From: an uncultured SAR86 cluster bacterium
GTDB lineage: Bacteria; Pseudomonadota; Gammaproteobacteria; Magnimaribacterales; D2472
Direction of reading: 5' to 3'
NCBI GenBank assembly: GCA_902528875.1
Contig: CABZTX010000004.1
Span: 1-64,000, forward strand
Length of the DNA stretch: 64,000 bases
This document shows, one piece after another, positions 56,508-64,000 of the stretch (its first letter is position 1; the number at the start of each line of letters is the position of its first letter). A program made the position numbers and the translations under genes. The notes under the pieces were generated by a model. It ran no database searches. It was not told the DNA's origin and saw nothing but the letters and a program-made list of their open reading frames with translations.

Positions 56508-57890
56508 ATGTTTACTTCTTTAGCAATAATAGGGCGTCCAAATGTTGGAAAATCAACCCTTTTTAATAAATTAACAAAATCAAGAAATGCAATTGTATCT
56601 GACATTCCTGGCTTAACAAAAGACAGGAACTATGGTTTCATAAATTTTAGAAATAAAAAATCATTAATTATTGATACAGGTGGAATCCTAGAAAATCAAA
56701 AAAATGAGAAATTAAAAGACTCAATAACTAAACAAGCATGGATAGCTGTTGAGGATTCAACAATTATAATTCATGTTTTCGATGGCTCAGAAGAACTTAG
56801 TAATGAGGATATAAATATTATTTCTAAACTAAGAAAATATAATAAAGATGTTATTACTGTTTTAAATAAATCTGATAAAAAATCCTTAACATCTATTAAA
56901 GACGATTTGAGTAGATATGGAATAAGTGATTTTATAGAAATTAGTTCTGAGCATTCATTAAACTTAGATGCATTAAGAGCAATTTTAAAAAGTAGGATTC
57001 CAGATAATAATTCTATTGATCACTCTGGAAAAAGGGTAGCCATTCTGGGAAGACCGAATGCTGGCAAATCAACTTTTATTAATAGCATCATTGATGAAGA
57101 TAGATTAATTGTAAGTGAGCAAGCTGGAACGACAGTAGACGCCATAGATATACCTTTTAAATTTAATAATGAGGAATATATTTTCATTGACACAGCTGGA
57201 ATTAGAAAAGGATTCAAGAGAAATCATAAAACTGAATATTTTTCTTATGTAAAAGCTATTCATGCAATTGAAGAAAGTAATCTTGTCATATTTATGTGTG
57301 ACGCAAATCAGGGTTTGGTTGACCAAGATTTAAAAATATTAAATATAATAATAACATCAGGCAAACCTCTACTTATTGCACTAAATAAGATAGATTTAAT
57401 ATCTAAATCTAATCTAGAAAAATTATATAAATCTAGAAACATGCAACTAAGTTTTATAAAGAATATGTTTACAGTCGAAATCTCAGCAACAAAAAAGAAG
57501 GGCTTTAGAGCTTTATTCAAACATTCAGAATATTTAATTAAACAGTCTCAAAAAAAGTTCAGCACATCACAATTAAATAGAATGATGAAAAAGTTTGTTG
57601 ATTCAAGTTCCCCTCCATCAATTAATGGAAGAAGTATAAAATTCAAACATGTTCACTTTGGTGGTATTTATCCAACTACTTTAATAGTTAATGCAAATCA
57701 AGATAAAAAAATTCCAAACAATTACAAAAAATATTTAGAAAATTCTTTTAAATCAAGCATGAACCTTCAAAGTATTCAGCTAAATCTAATATTTAGAAGA
57801 TCTTCTAATCCTTATGAAGGTAAAAAAAATAAACTTTCTGAACGACAGATCAAAAAAAGGAAGAGACTTATCAAGCACGTAAAAAAATAA
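56508..57890 (+). CDS. der: Ribosome assembly GTPase Der (EngA)
   Basis: Double-GTPase protein of 460 aa needed for 50S maturation. The first G domain has IGRPNVGKST, DTGG and NKSD; the second has LGRPNAGKST, DTAGIRKG and NKID. The C-terminal KH-like domain ends with a Lys/Arg-rich tail. It closes the ndk-der block. The 77-base gap to sdhC carries a likely promoter. Confidence 0.96.
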   Translation: MFTSLAIIGRPNVGKSTLFNKLTKSRNAIVSDIPGLTKDRNYGFINFRNKKSLIIDTGGILENQKNEKLKDSITKQAWIAVEDSTIIIHVFDGSEELSNEDINIISKLRKYNKDVITVLNKSDKKSLTSIKDDLSRYGISDFIEISSEHSLNLDALRAILKSRIPDNNSIDHSGKRVAILGRPNAGKSTFINSIIDEDRLIVSEQAGTTVDAIDIPFKFNNEEYIFIDTAGIRKGFKRNHKTEYFSYVKAIHAIEESNLVIFMCDANQGLVDQDLKILNIIITSGKPLLIALNKIDLISKSNLEKLYKSRNMQLSFIKNMFTVEISATKKKGFRALFKHSEYLIKQSQKKFSTSQLNRMMKKFVDSSSPPSINGRSIKFKHVHFGGIYPTTLIVNANQDKKIPNNYKKYLENSFKSSMNLQSIQLNLIFRRSSNPYEGKKNKLSERQIKKRKRLIKHVKK

Positions 57891-57929
57891 TCATAATCCA
57901 ATATTTTAAAAAGGTTTAAATTTCTGCTG

Positions 57930-57935
57930 TATAAT
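57930..57935 (+). promoter_or_regulatory. Candidate -10 element of the sdhCDAB-sucA promoter
   Basis: A consensus TATAAT preceded by TG lies 32 bases upstream of the sdhC ATG in the AT-rich gap after der. No clear -35 hexamer at standard spacing was found. Confidence 0.4.
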
Positions 57936-57967
57936 CTTCAATAAATCTTTTTTAAAACTAGCACACA

Positions 57968-58354
57968 ATGCAAGAAAGACCGGTATATCTTGATCTAACA
58001 AAAATTAGACTACCATTAACTGCTTTAATGTCGATTACCCATCGATTATCAGGTATGTATATTTTTTTCGTTACACTTCCTATCAGTCTTGTCTTAATCA
58101 ATAAATCCGTCTCATCTAAATCAAGTTTTGAAAATCTTTTAACAGCAATGTCATCAATTTCATTTTTTTCTCTTACAGTTTTTATAAGTTTTTTAATTCT
58201 TTGGTATCATGTTTTGACAGGTGTAAGGCATTTAATAATGGATTTTTTTCATTTTGGTGAGTCACTAAATGGATCTTACTATTCTGCAGTTTTTACAATA
58301 GCTATTTGGTTTTGTTCTTTAGTAATATTTTTTGGATATATGTTTGTCTTATGA
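57968..58354 (+). CDS. sdhC: Succinate dehydrogenase cytochrome b556 subunit SdhC
   Basis: Membrane anchor of complex II, 128 aa, with three hydrophobic helices. RPVYLDLTKIRLP and ITHRLSGMYIF hold the quinone-site Ser and Arg of SdhC. The heme-ligand His is in WYHVLTGVRHL. The ATG follows AGCACACA without a strong Shine-Dalgarno. It overlaps sdhD by 4 bp (ATGA). Confidence 0.93.
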   Translation: MQERPVYLDLTKIRLPLTALMSITHRLSGMYIFFVTLPISLVLINKSVSSKSSFENLLTAMSSISFFSLTVFISFLILWYHVLTGVRHLIMDFFHFGESLNGSYYSAVFTIAIWFCSLVIFFGYMFVL

Positions 58355-58710
58355 AAGGATCAATTATATGGAACCTACAAAGATATAGCTCATTAATTAT
58401 ATTATGTTATTTAATATATGTTGCGTATTTTATCTTATTTACTGAAGATATTAATTTTTTCTCTTGGTCGAATTTCTTTTTATCATTTCAAGCAAGATTT
58501 ATAACATCAATTGTTTTTTTAATGATAATTACTCATGCATTTATAGGCCTATGGACCGTTGGAACAGATTATCTTACAAAGAGAACTTTAGGTTTTTTGA
58601 GTAAATCAATTGCAAAAAGGGCTAGTATTTTAAGGAATTTGTATTTTTTAATATTTGGTCTTACAGGAATCCTTTATTTAATCAGTATTTTATATATAAT
58701 ATGGTTATAA
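58351..58710 (+). CDS. sdhD: Succinate dehydrogenase membrane anchor SdhD
   Basis: Second membrane anchor, 119 aa from ATG 58351 (a longer frame from 58306 would run inside sdhC). Three hydrophobic helices are visible; the second holds FLMIITHAFIGLWTVGTDYL, with the His proposed as heme ligand and the DY pair near the quinone site. The sequence is weakly conserved; position in sdhCDAB is decisive. Confidence 0.9.
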   Translation: MKGSIIWNLQRYSSLIILCYLIYVAYFILFTEDINFFSWSNFFLSFQARFITSIVFLMIITHAFIGLWTVGTDYLTKRTLGFLSKSIAKRASILRNLYFLIFGLTGILYLISILYIIWL

Positions 58711-58738
58711 CAATTAATGATATATAATTATAAATATT

Positions 58739-60523
58739 ATGAATAATATTTTTACTAGAAATATTAAGACTATTAGGTTTGATGCTCTAATAGTTGGTGG
58801 CGGTGGTTCAGGCATGCGAGCATCTTTAGAGCTTGCTAAGTCTGGACTAAAAACTGCTGTTGTTTCAAAAGTTTTTCCAACAAGATCTCATACTGTATCC
58901 GCTCAAGGGGGTATTACATGCGCAATCGCAAGTGCAGATCCAAATGATGATTGGAGATGGCACATGTATGATACTGTCAAAGGCGCTGATTTTATTGGTG
59001 ATCAAGATGCAATTGAGTACTTATGTTCTGAGGGCCCTCAAGCTGTATTTGAGCTTGAACACATGGGGCTACCTTTTTCAAGATTTGATAATGGACGTAT
59101 CTATCAAAGACCATTTGGAGGACAATCAAAGGACTTTGGAAAGGGCGGCCAAGCTGCAAGAACATGTGCTGCAGCTGATAGAACAGGCCACGCCCTTCTC
59201 CATACTCTATATCAAAATAATGTTAAAGAGGGTACCAATTTTCTAAATGAATGGTTCGCTGTAGATTTAGTTAAAAATTCGAAAGATGAAGTTACTGGAG
59301 TCATAGCATTTTCAATTGAAAATGGTGAAGTGGCATACCTTAAAGCTCAATCTACGGTTCTTGCAACAGGTGGAGCTGGTCGCATATACGCATCCACAAC
59401 TAATGCACTTATAAATACGGGCGATGGTCTGGGAATGGCGCTAAGAGCAGGATATCCTGCACAAGATATGGAAATGTGGCAATTTCATCCAACAGGAATA
59501 TATGGAGCAGGCTCACTTGTAACTGAAGGATGCAGAGGTGAAGGAGGTTATTTGGTAAACAAGGATGGCGAGAGATTCATGGAAAGATATGCTCCAAATG
59601 TTAAGGATTTAGCTGGTAGGGATGTTGTAGCAAGATCTATGGTTTTAGAGATTCTAGAAGGAAGAGGTTGTGGAGATAAAAACGACCATATTTATCTAAA
59701 ATTAGATCACTTGGGAGCGGATGTCTTAAATTCAAAATTACCTGGAATTTGTGAACTATCTAGAACCTTTGCACATGTTGATCCAATTTATGAACCTATA
59801 CCAGTTGTACCGACCTGTCATTACATGATGGGTGGAACACCAACAAATATTAATGGCCAAGCTTATAAAAGGATTAATAATGGAGACAAGTTAATATCTG
59901 GTCTATACTCTGCGGGTGAGGCAGCATGTGTTTCAGTTCATGGTGCAAATAGACTTGGCGGAAATTCTTTACTTGATTTGGTTGTTTTTGGAAGAGCAAC
60001 CGGTAAATTTATACAACAAGAAATTAAATCAGGTGGAGGAGTAACTCCTTCAACTTCTAGCGATATTGATAATGCTCTCGAAAGGCTTAATAAATTAAAT
60101 GAGTCATCCTCTGGGTTTGATACAGCAGAAGTTAAAAAAGAACTTCAAGAATGTATGCAGAATTATTTTGGCGTATTTAGAAGAGGTGAGTTTATGAAGA
60201 AAGGCTTAGATGATCTTGCTGAAATTAAGCATAAAGTTGATAACCTCCATTTAAAAGACAAAAGTGATGCATTCAACACAAGTCGTGTAGAGGCTATTGA
60301 ATTACAGAACCTTTTTGAGGTAGCTGAGGCAACAGCAATTTCAGCTTTTGAAAGGAACGAAAGCAGAGGCGCTCATGCAAGAGATGATTTCCCGGACAGA
60401 GACGATGAAAATTGGCTGTGTCATAGTTTATTTGATCCTGAAACAAAAAAAGTTTCAAAAAGAGAAGTTAACTTTCAACCGACACAAATGGAAGCATTTC
60501 CTCCTAAAATAAGGACTTATTAA
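58739..60523 (+). CDS. sdhA: Succinate dehydrogenase flavoprotein SdhA
   Basis: Catalytic flavoprotein of 594 aa oxidising succinate to fumarate. The FAD dinucleotide loop [10 protein letters not shown] is at about residues 19-28, and the His that covalently binds FAD is 51 in [11 protein letters not shown]. Substrate-site motifs [18 protein letters not shown] and the [14 protein letters not shown]-terminal FAD motif are present. It overlaps sdhB by one base. Confidence 0.97.
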   Translation: MNNIFTRNIKTIRFDALIVGGGGSGMRASLELAKSGLKTAVVSKVFPTRSHTVSAQGGITCAIASADPNDDWRWHMYDTVKGADFIGDQDAIEYLCSEGPQAVFELEHMGLPFSRFDNGRIYQRPFGGQSKDFGKGGQAARTCAAADRTGHALLHTLYQNNVKEGTNFLNEWFAVDLVKNSKDEVTGVIAFSIENGEVAYLKAQSTVLATGGAGRIYASTTNALINTGDGLGMALRAGYPAQDMEMWQFHPTGIYGAGSLVTEGCRGEGGYLVNKDGERFMERYAPNVKDLAGRDVVARSMVLEILEGRGCGDKNDHIYLKLDHLGADVLNSKLPGICELSRTFAHVDPIYEPIPVVPTCHYMMGGTPTNINGQAYKRINNGDKLISGLYSAGEAACVSVHGANRLGGNSLLDLVVFGRATGKFIQQEIKSGGGVTPSTSSDIDNALERLNKLNESSSGFDTAEVKKELQECMQNYFGVFRRGEFMKKGLDDLAEIKHKVDNLHLKDKSDAFNTSRVEAIELQNLFEVAEATAISAFERNESRGAHARDDFPDRDDENWLCHSLFDPETKKVSKREVNFQPTQMEAFPPKIRTY

Positions 60524-61263
60524 TGTTTGATAATAAACTACATATCAGCATGTATAGATATAATCCTGAGGAGGATAAGTTTCCCTATATGAAAGAGTAT
60601 AAAATTGATAAGCCAAAAAAAGACATAATGGTTTTAGATTTACTGAATTTACTCAAAGAAGAAGATCAATCAATATCATACAGACGATCATGCAGAGAAG
60701 GAGTATGTGGTTCTGATGGCATGAATATAAATGGTAAAAATGGATTAGCATGTATTACACCTATATCGACAGTGATTAAAAGAAATAAACTAGAATTAAG
60801 ACCTCTACCTGGACTCCCTGTAATAAGAGATCTAGTTGTAGACATGACAGAATTTTATGCACAATATGAAAAAATAAAACCTTTCTTACAAAATGAAACA
60901 ACTGCACCAGAGCAAGAAAGACTTCAATCACCTGAAGAAAGGGAAAAACTTGATGGATTATATGAATGTATTTTGTGCGCATGCTGTTCTACAAGTTGTC
61001 CATCATTTTGGTGGAATCCAGATAAGTTTGTTGGTCCAGCTGCTCTTCTTCAAGCCTATAGGTTTTTAGCAGATTCTCGTGATTTAAAAACTAACGAAAG
61101 ATTAGAAGATCTCTCAGATCCCTTTAGTGTTTACAGGTGTCATGGAATAATGAATTGCGTTAATGTCTGCCCAAAAGGTTTAAATCCAAATAAGGCTATT
61201 GGTGAAATAAAATCGATGTTACATAAAAATAAAAAGGATATAATTGCTACTGATGGAGTATAA
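60523..61263 (+). CDS. sdhB: Succinate dehydrogenase iron-sulfur subunit SdhB
   Basis: Electron-transfer subunit of 246 aa carrying [2Fe-2S], [4Fe-4S] and [3Fe-4S] clusters. [22 protein letters not shown] supplies the first in its first half, [16 protein letters not shown] the second, and [17 protein letters not shown] completes the third. It ends 16 bp before sucA, the usual sdh-suc cluster. Confidence 0.96.
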   Translation: MFDNKLHISMYRYNPEEDKFPYMKEYKIDKPKKDIMVLDLLNLLKEEDQSISYRRSCREGVCGSDGMNINGKNGLACITPISTVIKRNKLELRPLPGLPVIRDLVVDMTEFYAQYEKIKPFLQNETTAPEQERLQSPEEREKLDGLYECILCACCSTSCPSFWWNPDKFVGPAALLQAYRFLADSRDLKTNERLEDLSDPFSVYRCHGIMNCVNVCPKGLNPNKAIGEIKSMLHKNKKDIIATDGV

Positions 61264-61279
61264 AATATAGTATAAAAAA

Positions 61280-64000
61280 ATGAATTCATCGATGAAAGAG
61301 CTATGGGGTAGCTCGCATATATCATCTGGGCACGCAGCATATCTTGAAAGCCTTTACGAAGTATTTCTCAATAATCCTACAGAATTAACTGAAGATTGGA
61401 GAGAGTTTTTTTCTAACCTTTCTGAAGGAGATTTATCAAAAGACATTTCTCACAAAGAAATTATTGATCGATTTAAAAACTTACCACGTGTTACTCAATC
61501 TTTATCAAAGAATTCATTTTCTATTGATGAAAGACAAGGAAAAGTAATAAGATTAATTCAAGCCTACAGAAATAGAGGGCATCAAAAAGCTAAATTAGAT
61601 CCACTTGGAATGATGGAAAGAAATATTGTTGAGGATCTAAATTTAGAATTTCATGGTCTCTCAACAACAGACCTCGACGAAGAGTTTTATACAGATACGC
61701 TTGCTACTAAAAAAGAAAAACTAACTTTAAGAGAAATAGTTCAGCATTTAGAGGATATTTATTGTGGATATATCGGCATAGAATGCAATCATATTATTGA
61801 ATCTTCGGAAAGAAGATGGTTTCAAAGAAAATTTGAGACTAAGTTACAAGATTACAAAATTGATAATGAACAAAAAACTCATATTTTTGAACGTCTTTGC
61901 TCTGCTGAGGGTCTAGCAAAATATTTGTCTGCTAAATATCCTGGTATGAAAAGATTTGGAATTGATGGTGCAGAAGCAATGGTACCTTTGATTGATAGCG
62001 TTATCCAATATTGTGGTGAAATGGGTGCCAATCAGATATGTTTTGGAATGGCTCATCGGGGAAGACTTAACTTGCTCGTTAATGTTTTAGGTAAACTTCC
62101 ATCTGAGCTATTTACATCTTTTGATGAAGATTTTGAACTTGAGGGAGCTAGCACAGGAGATGTTAAATACCATTTAGGTTTCTCGTCTAACTTTAAAACT
62201 CCTGGAGGAGAAGTTCATGTTTCTTTAGCTAACAACCCTTCACATTTAGAGATAGTTGATCCAGTTGTAATTGGATCCGTAAGGGCTAGGCAGGATAGAT
62301 TAAATGATAATGAAAGGACTAAAGTTATTCCAGTGTTAGTTCATGGTGATGCATCTTTCTCTGGACAAGGTGTTGTAATGGAGTCACTGCAGATGTCGCA
62401 AACAAGAGGTTTTGGTGTCGGTGGAACTATTCATATAATTGTAAATAATCAGATTGGTTTTACAACAAGCAATAAACTCGATGCTAGATCGACAGACTAT
62501 TCAACTGATGTAGCTAAAATGATTCAAGCTCCAATAATACATGTAAATGGAGACGACCCTGAAATGGTTGTCAATGCTACAAGGATAGCTTGTAAGTATA
62601 GAAATAAATTTAAAAAAGATATTGTTATTGATTTATTTTGCTATAGAAGAAGAGGTCATAATGAAGCCGATGATCCTTCAGCAACGCAACCTTTGATGTA
62701 TGAAAAAATTAAAGGTCATGAATCTGTGCTAAAACAGTATGAAGAAAAACTTGTTTCAAATAATGTTATATCTTCAGATCAAGCTAAAAAAATTAAATCT
62801 GAATACAGAAAATCTCTTGAATCAGGCAAAAGTGTTGCAAAGAATCTTGCTTCAAAATCAAGCAATGATTTATGGTTTGATTGGGATCCATATATGAACA
62901 TTAAATGGTGGCCAAAAGTTAGTACAAAATTCAATAGAAAAATATTCAATAAATTAGGTAAACAAATTTGTCATGTTCCAGACTCTTTTAGTTTGGGCAC
63001 CCAAGCAAAAAAGATATTTGCGGATAGACTTAAAATGAATAAAGGAGAGCTAAAAATCAATTGGGGTTTTGCAGAAACAATGGCCTATGCAACTCTTCTT
63101 CAAGAAAAATATCCAATAAGAATAAGTGGTCAAGATGTGAGAAGAGGGACCTTTTCACACAGACATGCATGTGTTTTTGATTCGAAAAACGGTCTAGGAT
63201 TTATCCCTTTGTCAGATATTGCAAACGAATATAACTCAAGATTTGACATATATGACTCGCTTTTGTCTGAAGAGGCTGTTTTAGGTTTTGAATATGGATA
63301 TTCAGCAACTTGGCCAGAAGGCTTAACAATTTGGGAAGCCCAATTTGGTGATTTTGCGAATGGTGCGCAAGTTGTAATTGATCAATTCATTGTCTCTGCT
63401 CAACACAAATGGGATAGACTTTCTGGTTTGGTTATGTTGCTTCCTCATGGATATGAAGGTCAAGGACCTGAGCATAGTAGTGCAAGAATTGAAAGATTTT
63501 TACAATTATGTGCATCAGAGAATATTCAGGTTTGTGTTCCAAGTACACCCTCTCAAATTTTTCACCTTTTAAGAAGACAAGCAATAAGAAAAATGCGAAC
63601 ACCATTAGTTGTCATTTCACCAAAAAGCCTATTAAGAAATCCTGATGCAGTTTCATCTATTGACCAATTAACTGATGGAGAATTCTCATGTGTTATTGAT
63701 GATAATATTGCTAAAAAAAATCAAGTAAAAAAAGTGATAATGTGTTCAGGTAAAGTTTTTTACGATTTAGTTAATAGACGAGATGAAAAGGATGTAAAAG
63801 ATACTGCTATTATTAGAATTGAGCAGTTATATCCATTTCCATATGATGATCTTGAAGAAGTGTTATTAAAGTATCAAAATGCTCAAGAATATATTTGGTG
63901 TCAAGAAGAGCCTTTAAATCAAGGAGCATGGTTTAGCCACAGACATAGAATTCAAAGAGTTTTAGACAGACTTAGTAATGGACTTGATGTAAAATTAGTC
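61280..64000 (+). CDS. sucA: 2-oxoglutarate dehydrogenase E1 component SucA, 3' end cut off by window
   Basis: Thiamine-dependent E1 of the 2-oxoglutarate dehydrogenase complex. The frame from ATG 61280 stays open for 907 codons to the window edge; the family is about 930-940 aa, so only the last few dozen residues are missing. The N-terminus (MNSSMKELWGSSHISSGHAA) contains the short E2-interaction region, then AHRGRLNLLVN, the thiamine diphosphate motif HGDASFSGQG to NNQIGFTT, and LPHGYEGQGPEHSSAR. sucB is expected next. Confidence 0.96.
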   Translation, partial: MNSSMKELWGSSHISSGHAAYLESLYEVFLNNPTELTEDWREFFSNLSEGDLSKDISHKEIIDRFKNLPRVTQSLSKNSFSIDERQGKVIRLIQAYRNRGHQKAKLDPLGMMERNIVEDLNLEFHGLSTTDLDEEFYTDTLATKKEKLTLREIVQHLEDIYCGYIGIECNHIIESSERRWFQRKFETKLQDYKIDNEQKTHIFERLCSAEGLAKYLSAKYPGMKRFGIDGAEAMVPLIDSVIQYCGEMGANQICFGMAHRGRLNLLVNVLGKLPSELFTSFDEDFELEGASTGDVKYHLGFSSNFKTPGGEVHVSLANNPSHLEIVDPVVIGSVRARQDRLNDNERTKVIPVLVHGDASFSGQGVVMESLQMSQTRGFGVGGTIHIIVNNQIGFTTSNKLDARSTDYSTDVAKMIQAPIIHVNGDDPEMVVNATRIACKYRNKFKKDIVIDLFCYRRRGHNEADDPSATQPLMYEKIKGHESVLKQYEEKLVSNNVISSDQAKKIKSEYRKSLESGKSVAKNLASKSSNDLWFDWDPYMNIKWWPKVSTKFNRKIFNKLGKQICHVPDSFSLGTQAKKIFADRLKMNKGELKINWGFAETMAYATLLQEKYPIRISGQDVRRGTFSHRHACVFDSKNGLGFIPLSDIANEYNSRFDIYDSLLSEEAVLGFEYGYSATWPEGLTIWEAQFGDFANGAQVVIDQFIVSAQHKWDRLSGLVMLLPHGYEGQGPEHSSARIERFLQLCASENIQVCVPSTPSQIFHLLRRQAIRKMRTPLVVISPKSLLRNPDAVSSIDQLTDGEFSCVIDDNIAKKNQVKKVIMCSGKVFYDLVNRRDEKDVKDTAIIRIEQLYPFPYDDLEEVLLKYQNAQEYIWCQEEPLNQGAWFSHRHRIQRVLDRLSNGLDVKLV

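Noticed and set aside
63378-63572. 64-codon frame inside sucA
   Set aside because: Out-of-frame with the clearly conserved SucA reading frame, which runs open to the window end.

Overview
The window is a dense, low-GC bacterial chromosome segment (about one third G+C by eye). It carries about 65 protein genes, one tRNA-Lys, several regulatory RNA or operator sites, and no IS element, phage, CRISPR array or rRNA. No gene-free stretch reaches 300 bases. Gene order is that of Gammaproteobacteria: dcw cluster; rpsF-rpsR-rplI-dnaB-alr; pyrG-kdsA-eno-ftsB-ispDF-surE-pcm; aspS-yebC-...-ybgC-tol-pal-cpoB; dapA-bamC-purC; isc; ndk-rlmN-rodZ-ispG-hisS-yfgM-bamB-der; sdhCDAB-sucA. A gamma-type LexA box lies before recA. 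Small size, tiny intergenic gaps, frequent 4-17 bp overlaps and many genes missing from conserved positions suggest a streamlined, probably marine gammaproteobacterium (SAR86-like lifestyle). The exact taxon cannot be proved from this window.

Layout: 1-12.7 kb is the cell-wall/division cluster ftsI(partial)-murE-murF-mraY-murD-ftsW-murG-murC-ddl-ftsQ-ftsA, stopping before the place where ftsZ normally follows. 12.7-16.3 kb: ribosomal proteins S6, S18 and L9, DnaB and Alr, with a probable S6:S18-type leader. 16.3-23.7 kb: PyrG, KdsA, Eno, FtsB, a fused IspDF, SurE, Pcm and a DUF368 lipid-carrier transporter. 23.7-26.7 kb: FdxA with an unusual C-terminal extension, SOS-controlled recA, and a thiolase. 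26.7-29.9 kb: a divergent module of the proteasome-like peptidase Anbu versus a circularly permuted ATP-grasp ligase and an alpha-E protein, the latter pair preceded by a glutamine-riboswitch-like RNA. 29.9-39 kb: an INS-less ProRS, FmdB, AspS, YebC, a PD-(D/E)XK nuclease sitting where ruvCAB normally is, then YbgC-TolQRAB-Pal-CpoB and tRNA-Lys. 39-47 kb: a nucleotide-exchange-type transporter, BepA, PerM, a secreted isoaspartyl peptidase, Bcp, DapA, BamC and PurC. 47-50 kb: an isc operon lacking hscBA, with an IscR type-1 site. 50-64 kb: Ndk to Der, then succinate dehydrogenase and the start of 2-oxoglutarate dehydrogenase (sucA, cut by the window end).

Most genes serve envelope construction (peptidoglycan precursors, lipid carrier supply, Tol-Pal, BAM), translation, and Fe-S or TCA metabolism. 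The most unusual content is (1) the glutamine-riboswitch-like element in front of the Anbu-linked ATP-grasp/alpha-E genes, with a possible switching helix reaching the start codon; (2) replacement of ruvCAB by a phage-like nuclease; (3) FdxA with a TolR/ExbD-like tail; and (4) a strongly reduced MurD with an altered P-loop.
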